64,000 nt of DNA, taken from assembly GCA_018262095.1 (NCBI GenBank), contig JAGTRW010000006.1, forward strand, positions 110,076-174,075. Direction: 5' to 3'. This DNA is from Pseudomonadota bacterium (GTDB taxonomy: Bacteria; Pseudomonadota; Gammaproteobacteria; Burkholderiales; Rhodocyclaceae). The translations under genes and the position numbers were made by a program. The notes under the pieces were generated by a model. The model was not told where the DNA came from. It was given only the letters and a program-made list of their open reading frames with translations, and ran no database searches. Shown here piece after piece: positions 1 to 6,131 of this stretch. Positions within the stretch are counted from its first letter, which is position 1, and every line of letters begins with the position of its first letter.

Positions 1-1
1 G

Positions 2-202
2 TATCGTCACCTCGGAATTGGTAGGCTCTTGGTGCAAGCAGCCGATCAATACTTCATTGAGCGCGGGTGTGTGCGTGCTGAGGTAACAAGCGGTGATCGT
101 CGGCCAGGGGCTCACGCATTCTATCAAGCGCTTGGTTTTGCTTCGGACGAAAGGCGTTTCATCAAACCCTACGATCTAGCCTTATTCGTTGGGCGCCAGT
201 GA
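2..202 (+). CDS. GNAT acetyltransferase, C-terminal part (cut by window edge)
   Basis: The reading frame is open from the first base and ends at a TGA at 200-202. The 66 visible residues carry the acetyl-CoA-binding turn of the GNAT fold near the edge (RHLGIGRLLV, matching R/Q-x-x-G-x-G/A) and the typical late motif AHAFYQALGF. The family moves an acetyl group from acetyl-CoA to an amine. The N-terminal half lies outside the window, so the substrate cannot be judged. Clear family match, function unassigned. Confidence 0.8.
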   Translation, partial: YRHLGIGRLLVQAADQYFIERGCVRAEVTSGDRRPGAHAFYQALGFASDERRFIKPYDLALFVGRQ

Positions 203-262
203 ACCGGGGGGGGCGCTAGAATACCAAGAGCCTGAAACGAAATCATCGAAAGGAACGATCCA

Positions 263-610
263 ATGAAATACAAGGGTAGCTGCCATTGTGGGCAGGTCGC
301 GTTCGAAGCCGAAGGAAATCTCGAGAAAGTCATCGAGTGCAATTGCTCAATTTGTAGCAAGCGCGGTTCGCTTCACTGGTTTGTTTCCCCCGAGAATTTC
401 CGTTTGCTCACCCCTGAGGACGGCATGGGAACATACACATTTAACAAGCACACCATTAAGCATCGCTACTGCCCCAAGTGCGGGTGTGCGCCATATAGTG
501 AAGGTATAGCGCCTTCTGGTAACTACATGGTTGCAATCAACGCCCGCTGTTTGGATGGTGTCGACTTGTCGCCCGTCGAGGTGGGGCATTTTGATGGGCG
601 CAGCCTTTGA
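263..610 (+). CDS. GFA-family zinc protein (glutathione-dependent formaldehyde-activating enzyme-like)
   Basis: A 115-residue cytoplasmic protein with the cysteine pattern of the GFA/CENP-V fold: CHCG near residue 8, CNCSIC near 28 and CPKCG near 73, expected to bind two zinc ions. Founding members speed up the adduct of glutathione and formaldehyde, but most single-domain bacterial members have no proven reaction. The ATG at 263 follows AAAGGAAC with good spacing. Length is normal for the family (about 115-190). It stands alone between the GNAT fragment and the toxin-antitoxin pair on the other strand. Confidence 0.85.
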   Translation: MKYKGSCHCGQVAFEAEGNLEKVIECNCSICSKRGSLHWFVSPENFRLLTPEDGMGTYTFNKHTIKHRYCPKCGCAPYSEGIAPSGNYMVAINARCLDGVDLSPVEVGHFDGRSL

Positions 611-687
611 GCACCCGACCACCCCATCATTCCACCGGACCTGAGCGAAAAGCCGCGCATCCTCGGCGATTTCAGACGTCGTGCGCC

Positions 688-936
688 TCAGTAATGAAAC
701 CGCAGCTGAGCAATCACCAAGTCGTCGTCTTCGACGCGGTACACCATCCGGTGCTCATCCGTTATGCGGCGCGACCAGAAACCCGATAAGGCGTGCTTGA
801 GCGCTTCCGGCTTGCCGACGCCGGAGAAAGGTTCGCGCTGGGTCTCCCGAATCAGCTTGTTGATCCGTTCGACCATCCGTTTATCTTGCCAGTAGAGATA
901 GTCTTCCCATGCCTCATCAGCGAAAATCAGCTTCAC
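688..936 (-). CDS. yoeB: YoeB-family toxin (RelE superfamily mRNA interferase)
   Basis: 82 residues, close to the 84 of the Escherichia coli protein. It opens MKLIFADEAWEDYLYWQ, carries the central GVGKPEALK element and ends in RFHY, whose His-Tyr pair forms part of the RNase site; the Arg of the HRMVYRV strand is also in place. YoeB cleaves mRNA in the ribosomal A site when freed from YefM. The start overlaps the stop of the antitoxin gene by 4 bp, the usual co-translated arrangement. All key residues appear intact, so it is likely active. Confidence 0.93.
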   Translation of the reverse strand: MKLIFADEAWEDYLYWQDKRMVERINKLIRETQREPFSGVGKPEALKHALSGFWSRRITDEHRMVYRVEDDDLVIAQLRFHY

Positions 937-1184
937 TCTGCCAGCTTCCGCTCGACGCCTTTCCCTGCGTTCAGTTGAGCGGCCGCCGAGAGAAGGCGCT
1001 TGGCGTTGGCGGGCGTGCGCAAGAGATAGGCGGTTTCCTCAAGGGCTTTGTAGTCTTCGAGCGAGAGCATCACCACGGCTTGCTCGCCGTTGCGGGTGAT
1101 AATCAAGGCTTCGTGATCGTTGCAAACTCGATCCATCGTGCTGGCGAGATTTGCGCGGACGGTGGTGTAGGTCATGGCATCCAC
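933..1184 (-). CDS. yefM: YefM-family antitoxin
   Basis: 83 residues with the Phd/YefM N-terminal DNA-binding fold (MTYTTVRANLASTMD, then ALIITRNG and AVVMLSLEDY) and a charged C-terminal tail of the kind that wraps YoeB. It neutralises the toxin directly downstream and represses the operon with it. The ATG at 1184 or the one three codons later (MTYTTV) could be the start; the second matches the family better. A palindrome with the TGTACA core known from the E. coli yefM operator sits just upstream at 1200-1219. Confidence 0.92.
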   Translation of the reverse strand: MDAMTYTTVRANLASTMDRVCNDHEALIITRNGEQAVVMLSLEDYKALEETAYLLRTPANAKRLLSAAAQLNAGKGVERKLAE

Positions 1185-1199
1185 GATTGTTCTCCGAAT

Positions 1200-1219
1200 A
1201 TGTACGTGTTACTGTACAT
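1200..1219 (-). promoter_or_regulatory. Probable YefM-YoeB operator palindrome
   Basis: The ends ATGTAC (1200-1205) and GTACAT (1214-1219) are perfect inverted copies around an 8-bp centre, and TGTACA occurs exactly at 1213-1218. In E. coli the YefM operator is built on TGTACA-centred palindromes. The site lies 16 bp upstream of the antitoxin start, where a bound repressor would block transcription. Binding is inferred. Confidence 0.6.
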
Positions 1220-1348
1220 AACCGGCCGTCGCTTGTCCAGCAAATACGTCCGGACACGATGCCCAACCCATCATTTGAGCGGTCGCCAAAAATCCGCACA
1301 GTCGCGTAAATTCAGCGTCAGCCGCTGCCCCATCAGGAAAGGAATCTC

Positions 1349-2029
1349 ATGACAGTCACCATCGCCTTTGATGTCTACGGCACCCTGATCGACACCCACG
1401 GAATCGTCGTCGCCCTGAGCGAACGTTTGGGCGACAGGGCCAGCGAGTTCTCCCGCAGGTGGCGTGAAAAGCAGCTCGAATACTCATTCCGTCGCGGCTT
1501 GATGCAGAACTACGTCGATTTCTCCGTGTGCACCCGCCAGGCGCTCGATTACACGAACTCGTCTTTCGAATCGCCGCTCGGCTCGCAGGACCTCGAAGGT
1601 CTGATGACGGCGTACCGGAAACTGCCCGCCTTCGCTGACGTCGAGGATGGCCTGGCAGCGGCCCGGAAGGCGGGTCATCGCCTGTTCGCGTTCTCCAACG
1701 GCCGCGCCGATTCGGTTGAAGCCTTGCTCACGAACGCCGGCATCCTGAGCTATTTCGACGGCGTCGTGAGCGTCGATGAAATGAAATCCTTCAAGCCCAA
1801 CCCCGGCGTCTATGGCCACTTCCTGCGCAAAGCGCAGGCCACGGGAAGCGACGCCTGGCTGGTATCGAGCAACCCCTTCGATGTCATCGGCGCGATCTCG
1901 GCGGGGATGCGCGCGGCCTGGGTCAAACGTTCTGCCGACGCGTTGTTTGACCCTTGGGGAATCGAACCGACCTTGGTCGTTCGCAGCGTGGCCGAGTTGG
2001 CCGGGCGGATCGGCCAGCTGCGCGCGTAA
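1349..2029 (+). CDS. Haloacid dehalogenase, type II (HAD superfamily)
   Basis: 226 residues, the usual size for L-2-haloacid dehalogenases (about 220-230). Motif I is FDVYGTLID with the nucleophile Asp at residue 8, motif II is FSNG near 116, the motif III lysine sits in MKSFKPNP near 148-155, and the family-specific SSNPFDVIGA stretch near 170 supplies the acidic site. The family hydrolyses the carbon-halogen bond of 2-haloacids, giving 2-hydroxyacids; many members act on other small substrates. The ATG follows AAAGGAAT. It stands alone; no dehalogenase regulator or permease is beside it. Confidence 0.85.
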   Translation: MTVTIAFDVYGTLIDTHGIVVALSERLGDRASEFSRRWREKQLEYSFRRGLMQNYVDFSVCTRQALDYTNSSFESPLGSQDLEGLMTAYRKLPAFADVEDGLAAARKAGHRLFAFSNGRADSVEALLTNAGILSYFDGVVSVDEMKSFKPNPGVYGHFLRKAQATGSDAWLVSSNPFDVIGAISAGMRAAWVKRSADALFDPWGIEPTLVVRSVAELAGRIGQLRA

Positions 2030-2121
2030 CCCTGCTTGCCAAGCGGTGCGCCCTTAATTAAGACACTGGACACCTTTTTGCACCTGTAGACGAAACTACT
2101 TCCGGGGAGTATGGTCGGCCC

Positions 2122-2320
2122 ATGTTAACCGTCATCGAAGCGTCGCTGTTTTAGAAGCTGTGGCCACATTACTGGACCGAAGATGAGCGGGGTGCGAGTG
2201 ATCTACTTCACTCGTACCGCCGAAGGTGAAGTTGTCTTGCTGACTCTTTATGCCAAGTCAAAAACAGACAACCTCACGGGTTCAAAACTGCAGGAGATAC
2301 GTCATGCCCTCGAAGAATAA
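2122..2320 (+). pseudogene. RelE/HigB-like toxin, broken by a stop codon and an internal deletion
   Basis: From ATG 2122 the frame reads MLTVIEASLF, then TAG at 2152-2154 (one base from the expected CAG), then KLWPHYWTEDERG. Around 2189 it jumps to the next frame, which reads GVRVIYFTRTAEGEV and runs to a TAA at 2318-2320. Both halves are recognisable start and end pieces of a RelE/HigB-type toxin of about 105 residues; roughly 35-40 central residues are missing. The end of the frame overlaps the start of the intact antitoxin at 2304, as in a normal toxin-first pair. The toxin is dead by two independent lesions. Confidence 0.8.
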
Positions 2321-2618
2321 ACCACTGACCAAAACGGAACTTGCCGCCTATGAGTCCAAACGCGACCTTGCTGCCGAACTGCTTCAATCGGTGCGCGAAA
2401 TGCAGGCAGGTAAAGTTCACGTTGTTTCATCACCGGTCATAGAAGCCCGCAAAAATACCGGCCTCTCGCAAACGCAATTTGCGGCACTCCTTGGCGTGTC
2501 CGCACGCACGCTGCAAGGCTGGGAGCAAGGCCGCAAACAGCCGAGTGGTGCAGCCCGGACCTTGCTTGCAATTGCCAGCACCAACCCAAAGGCATTGCTG
2601 GCCGTCGTATCCAAATAG
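2304..2618 (+). CDS. HigA-type helix-turn-helix antitoxin (orphaned)
   Basis: 104 residues from the ATG at 2304, preceded by GGAGATAC. Residues about 50-95 form a Xre/Cro helix-turn-helix (VIEARKNTGLSQTQFAALLG, then SARTLQGWEQGRK). Antitoxins of this kind bind both their toxin and the operon promoter. An earlier in-frame ATG at 2250 lies inside the toxin remnant and is unlikely. Its partner toxin directly upstream is a pseudogene, so this gene now acts, if at all, as a free repressor or as protection against a related toxin elsewhere. Confidence 0.85.
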   Translation: MPSKNKPLTKTELAAYESKRDLAAELLQSVREMQAGKVHVVSSPVIEARKNTGLSQTQFAALLGVSARTLQGWEQGRKQPSGAARTLLAIASTNPKALLAVVSK

Positions 2619-2681
2619 TCGCCTCGTGATGCAGGCGACCAATTCATCAATCCACCGGACGCCGCGCGACAGGTGAAACAG

Positions 2682-3005
2682 ATGCCGAAGATTGACGCCG
2701 ACGAACTTGAAATTCTTACCGCCTTTGAGCAAGGCCAGCTCAAGTCGGTTGCCAGTAAAGCTGAGCTCGCAAAGTTCAAGGCGGCGGCTCGCGCTACGGC
2801 GATCAAGGATCGCCGGGTCAACATCCGCCTCTCTTCCGGCGATCTTAACGACATTCAAGTCAAGGCGCTTGAAGAAGGTGTGCCATACCAAACGCTCATC
2901 GCCAGCGTTCTTCACAAATACGTGACGGGTCGTTTGGCAGAACCGCGGGTTGCCAAGCCAACTCGTGGTCCAGCAACAAAGCGCCGCACACCTTCAGGTA
3001 GCTAA
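2682..3005 (+). CDS. CopG/ribbon-helix-helix antitoxin-like protein (COG5304 type)
   Basis: 107 residues from ATG 2682, chosen because AGGTGA at 2671-2676 sits 5 bp upstream; a GTG at 2673 is part of that ribosome site. The sequence has the layout of single-gene RHH antitoxins: LEILTAFEQGQLKS near the start, then DRRVNIRLSSGDL (the beta strand and first helix) and GVPYQTLIASVLHKY, followed by a basic tail (TRGPATKRR) likely to touch DNA. No toxin gene is adjacent, so it is a second orphan antitoxin in a row. Family match is good; partner unknown. Confidence 0.75.
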   Translation: MPKIDADELEILTAFEQGQLKSVASKAELAKFKAAARATAIKDRRVNIRLSSGDLNDIQVKALEEGVPYQTLIASVLHKYVTGRLAEPRVAKPTRGPATKRRTPSGS

Positions 3006-3068
3006 GGCGGCGCTGGTTTATTCCGCTCGCTCTGAGTACTGTTTCTTGAGCGCTGCGACTCGTGAGCC

Positions 3069-3204
3069 GTGAGCTTGTCGAACGGTCGAACGGCTGATAT
3101 TACATGTCGGTACCTTGCAAGGGGCTTCGACAGCCCGAACGGGGCCAAGCTCAGCCCGAACGGGGCCAAGCTCAGCCCGAACGGGGACAGGCTCAGCCCG
3201 AACG
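3069..3204. repeat. Short tandem repeat patch (21-bp unit, about 3.4 copies) with flanking inverted element
   Basis: Three full 21-bp units start at 3133, 3154 and 3175 (GCCCGAACGGGGCCAAGCTC plus A; the third has two changes), followed by a 9-bp partial unit from 3196. Upstream, GAGCTTGTCGAAC at 3069 is an inverted relative of the TTCGACAGCCCGAACGG stretch at 3124. Such GTTCGACAAGCTCA-type elements are widespread intergenic repeats in Proteobacteria. There are no spacers, so it is not a CRISPR. No gene was found between 3006 and 3331. Confidence 0.7.
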
Positions 3205-3253
3205 GAGCGAATTGATCCGCGCTTTCCTAAGCGCACGTTCCGATGCCGGCGCT

Positions 3254-3316
3254 TCAGGCGGCGAGCTTACCTCCGCGCAGTTGAACGGCTTGACGATCCA
3301 GCCGTTGATTCCGGCC
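3254..3316 (-). pseudogene. Degenerate copy of the 3' end of the cheY gene at 4422
   Basis: On the minus strand this reads AGINGWIVKPFN, nearly the AAGIKGWIVKPFN of the CheY gene about 1.2 kb upstream in the operon. At its end the 15 bp TCAGGCGGCGAGCTT (3254-3268) equal the last 15 bp of that gene (4422-4436); about 25 bp between the two matching parts are deleted. The copy lies directly behind the PstS-like gene, so cheY or a cheY-bearing segment was once duplicated around it and one copy decayed. Confidence 0.75.
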
Positions 3317-3331
3317 GATTCAGAAAAAAGA

Positions 3332-4393
3332 TCAATTGATCAGCCCGCTGAGCGCCTCGGCGCCGATCAACTCGCCCTGGCTGCCGAGCACCGAGTAGAT
3401 TTCGCGGAACGCTTTGGCTTGAACCTTCTCGGGCAGGGGAATGAACTTGGCCTGCGTCGCCAGGACGTCTCCATTGGCGTAAGCCCAGACGAAGAAGCGT
3501 AGCGTCTGCATTGCGCGGGCGGCATCGCGGGCGACTCTCGGTACCGCCACGTAGGTGCCCATGGTGATTGGCCAACTCTTCTCGCCGGCCATATCCGTCA
3601 AGGTTTCCGAAAAATCGCCGCTGCTGAACCATCGACTCTGCAGCACGGCCTTGCGGAAACCTTCGCTCGATGCCGCAACGAAATAGCCTGCGGAATTGCG
3701 TACCTGGACGCCAATCAGCCCATCTTCGAGAACATAGTTGTAGTCGATGTAGCCGATCGCGCCGGACGTAGTGCGCACTGCGGCAGAGACCTCGCTGCTG
3801 CCTTTGGCCGTGATGAAAGCCGGCGGCCATCGGTGTTTGCTGGCGACGCCAAAGCGCGCTTTCCAGGCCGGGCTGACCTTGCTCAGATAATCTGAAAAAT
3901 TGTACGTCGTTCCCGATCCGTCGCTGCGGCATACGACGCGAATCGGCAGGTTGGGCAGGTTCAGGCCCGGGTTGAGAATGACGATTTCCGCGGCGTTCCA
4001 CTGCGTGATTTCGCCCATGAAGATGTGCGCCAGCACCTCGCCGCTGAGCTTGAGCGGTGCGCTGAGTTTGGGCAGATTGACGACCGGCACGACGCCGGAA
4101 ATGACCGTCGGGAACATCACCAGGCCATCCTTGGCCAACTCTTCCTTGGGCGAGATGACATCGGAAGCGCCGAAATCGACCTGGCGCTGCCGGATCTGCG
4201 TCATTCCCGCGCCCGAGCCAACCGGGTCGTAGGCGATCGACCTTCCACCACCCTTGCGGTATTCCTGCGCCCAGGCCTTATAGACGGGCGCGGCGGCCGA
4301 CGAACCGGCACCGTGCAACTCCTGGTCAGCACCCGCCAGGTCGGCCAGCAAGAGCAGCAAGCCAGCGCCGATGAGCAGCGATCGCCGGTTCAT
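3332..4393 (-). CDS. PstS-like periplasmic phosphate-binding protein, last gene of chemosensory-type operon
   Basis: 353 residues from ATG 4393 (MNRRSLLIG), chosen over 4408 because it opens a clean signal peptide ending near LAGADQ. The mature protein follows the PstS fold: HGAGSSAAAPVYKAW, then VGSGAGMTQIRQRQ with VDFGASD, later CRSDGSGTTYNFSDY, residues that surround phosphate in PstS. Unlike normal PstS it is not beside permease genes; it closes an operon with a CheA-like kinase, MCP-like, CheX-like and CheY proteins, 28 bp after cheY. This suggests a phosphate-sensing or substrate-presenting role rather than bulk uptake (inference). It is clearly distinct from the true pstS at 9565. Confidence 0.85.
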   Translation of the reverse strand: MNRRSLLIGAGLLLLLADLAGADQELHGAGSSAAAPVYKAWAQEYRKGGGRSIAYDPVGSGAGMTQIRQRQVDFGASDVISPKEELAKDGLVMFPTVISGVVPVVNLPKLSAPLKLSGEVLAHIFMGEITQWNAAEIVILNPGLNLPNLPIRVVCRSDGSGTTYNFSDYLSKVSPAWKARFGVASKHRWPPAFITAKGSSEVSAAVRTTSGAIGYIDYNYVLEDGLIGVQVRNSAGYFVAASSEGFRKAVLQSRWFSSGDFSETLTDMAGEKSWPITMGTYVAVPRVARDAARAMQTLRFFVWAYANGDVLATQAKFIPLPEKVQAKAFREIYSVLGSQGELIGAEALSGLIN

Positions 4394-4421
4394 CGTGCGC
4401 CAGACCAATCAACTGGCGCCA

Positions 4422-4787
4422 TCAGGCGGCGAGCTTCTTGAACGTCTCGAGCACCACCGACCCGTTGAACGGTTTGACGATCCAGCCCTTGATTCCCGCC
4501 GCCTTGCCGCGCTCCTTCATGCTCGGGCTGCTTTCGGTGGTCAGCATGATCAGGTTGACGCTGGCGTTTTTCAGTTCGCCGCGGATCTTCTCGGCCATCG
4601 TCAGGCCGTCCATATTGGGCATGTTGACGTCGCTGACCACCAGTCTGATTGCCGCGTCGGCCTTAAGTTTCGCCAGGCCGTCCTTGCCGTCGACGGCCGT
4701 CGCCACATCCAGGCCGTGGCCCTTGAGGAATCCGGCGACTTCATCGCGCACCGTGCTTGAGTCATCGACCACGAGTATCTTTGCCAT
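4422..4787 (-). CDS. CheY-like single-domain response regulator
   Basis: 121 residues, a receiver domain only. Acid pair D8/D9, phospho-acceptor D53 in VSDVNMPNMDG, T83 in MLTTE and K105 in VKPF are all present, so it should accept phosphate from the kinase at 6132-8987. It ends without an output domain, acting through protein contact like CheY. It lies 23 bp after the CheX-like gene and 28 bp before the PstS-like gene. A broken second copy of its 3' end lies at 3254-3316. Confidence 0.92.
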   Translation of the reverse strand: MAKILVVDDSSTVRDEVAGFLKGHGLDVATAVDGKDGLAKLKADAAIRLVVSDVNMPNMDGLTMAEKIRGELKNASVNLIMLTTESSPSMKERGKAAGIKGWIVKPFNGSVVLETFKKLAA

Positions 4788-4810
4788 ATCAAATAGTCCT
4801 TAAAGGGGGG

Positions 4811-5350
4811 TTAGAAGAGCTCGAGTTCGCCGGTCGCTTCCTCAGCCATTTCGCTGTCGACGCGAAAGTCGATCGGCGCGTAAGCACACAGGCACAAGGT
4901 CGCGTGCAGCACCACCGAGTCGTTGATGACGATCCGGTGCTGCACGACGTAGGCGGGCTTGAGCGCCTTGAGGAAGGCGAGGCACTGGCTTTCGAGCAGG
5001 TACGGCGTCGACATCCCGGTATGCAGGAAATGCTTGCCCAGATCGCGGTTCATCGCGCCGCAGCAGAGGTTGCCCAGTTCGCTGAATACCTCGCCGAAAA
5101 CGCGTTCGGGATCCGATCGCGTAAAGTAGCTTTCAGTCGCCGCGTCGTTATCGACGTGAAAGATGGTCAGCAGCCTGAAAACGTACGAGGCGACCGTCAG
5201 CACGAGGATGCGTTGCTGCGGCGTGTCGACGATGGCCGTTCCCGGCAGCTGTTCGATCGTTATCGTGTCCGACGGCGCCAGCGCGAGATTGGCGCGGGCG
5301 GCTCGGGTGAAGAGGTGATTCACCCCCTTCTTGGCATCTTCGCTGATCAC
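4811..5350 (-). CDS. CheX/CheC-like protein (probable CheY-P phosphatase)
   Basis: 179 residues. Residues 87-98 (EVFSELGNLCCG) contain the E-x-x-N-x-x-x-G signature of CheC/CheX/FliY phosphatases, with E91 and N94 placed to attack the phospho-aspartate of CheY; the second half is the mixed alpha/beta domain of the family. CheX proteins dephosphorylate CheY and end the signal, which fits its place next to cheY. Only one copy of the helix motif was found, as in CheX. The gene follows the MCP-like gene by 9 bp. Family call is fairly sure, the reaction inferred. Confidence 0.75.
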   Translation of the reverse strand: MISEDAKKGVNHLFTRAARANLALAPSDTITIEQLPGTAIVDTPQQRILVLTVASYVFRLLTIFHVDNDAATESYFTRSDPERVFGEVFSELGNLCCGAMNRDLGKHFLHTGMSTPYLLESQCLAFLKALKPAYVVQHRIVINDSVVLHATLCLCAYAPIDFRVDSEMAEEATGELELF

Positions 5351-5359
5351 GGTGCGGGC

Positions 5360-6130
5360 CTAGCCGAGTCGACTCTTGAGTCGGCCGACCAGCGACTCGA
5401 GGCCGCCGATCGCCGAGATGATCATTTTTCCGTCGGCCTGGATTTCCTGAAAGGTCGCCGTGGTTGTCAGATCGTTCTTGTACAGACTGCTGCTGTAGTC
5501 CTTCGATAGCGTTTCGGAACGAGAGGCCAGCGTTCTGACTTCGTCGGCGACGACGGCGAAGGTTCGTCCGGTTTCGCCAGCGCGCGCAGCCTCGATCGCG
5601 GCGTTGAGCGCGACGATCACGATGTGCTTGACGATGGCGCCGAACTCGGTGTTCTGCTGGTGCATTTCGCGGTTCTGCGCCATCAGCGAATCCATTTCCT
5701 CGTGCCAGTGTTCGAAGGTGATCGCCACGTTGCGCAGTTGGGCGGCTTCGTTCGCCAGTGTCTCGACGTGGTGCAGAAGGTCGGTCCTCAACGCTTCGCC
5801 GGCGCGGCGCAGCGCATCGAGCTCGGCTTCACTGTTGGCAAGCAGCTGAGCGCTCTCGGCCTGCCGGGTGGCAAATTCGGCACGCGCCTGCTGCGCCTGC
5901 GCGTAGAGCTCGCTGGCCTGCGCTTCGGCAGCCATTGCGGCGGCTTCAAGCTGCGCTGCGCGCTCGCCCAGATTTTCATTGTCGGCGCGTAGCGTGCGTA
6001 ATTGCTCGGCGTGGGTCGCGGTCATTCGGGCGAGTTGCCGCGTTCGGACGCCATGGGCACGATAGCTCGTGAGCGCCCACGCGAGGAGAACGACGAGCGC
6101 AGTCGCCAGCGATAGAGAGTAGTCAGTCAA
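5360..6130 (-). CDS. Minimal MCP-like signalling protein (one TM helix, coiled coil, MCP hairpin tip)
   Basis: About 256 residues if translation starts at the TTG at 6130, one base after the stop of the kinase gene; there is no ATG near the hydrophobic start, and the longer frame runs far into the kinase gene. One membrane helix near the N-terminus (YSLSLATALVVLLAWALTSY) is followed by a long Ala/Glu/Gln-rich coiled coil and then the conserved tip of chemoreceptors ([33 protein letters not shown]). It has no ligand domain and no HAMP, so it probably relays or organises signal rather than sensing. The rare start and tight coupling imply translation linked to the kinase. Confidence 0.75.
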   Translation of the reverse strand: MTDYSLSLATALVVLLAWALTSYRAHGVRTRQLARMTATHAEQLRTLRADNENLGERAAQLEAAAMAAEAQASELYAQAQQARAEFATRQAESAQLLANSEAELDALRRAGEALRTDLLHHVETLANEAAQLRNVAITFEHWHEEMDSLMAQNREMHQQNTEFGAIVKHIVIVALNAAIEAARAGETGRTFAVVADEVRTLASRSETLSKDYSSSLYKNDLTTTATFQEIQADGKMIISAIGGLESLVGRLKSRLG

Positions 6131-6131
6131 T

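Noticed and set aside
3133..3204. 21-bp repeats as a CRISPR array
   Set aside because: Copies are directly adjacent with no spacers and no cas genes nearby.
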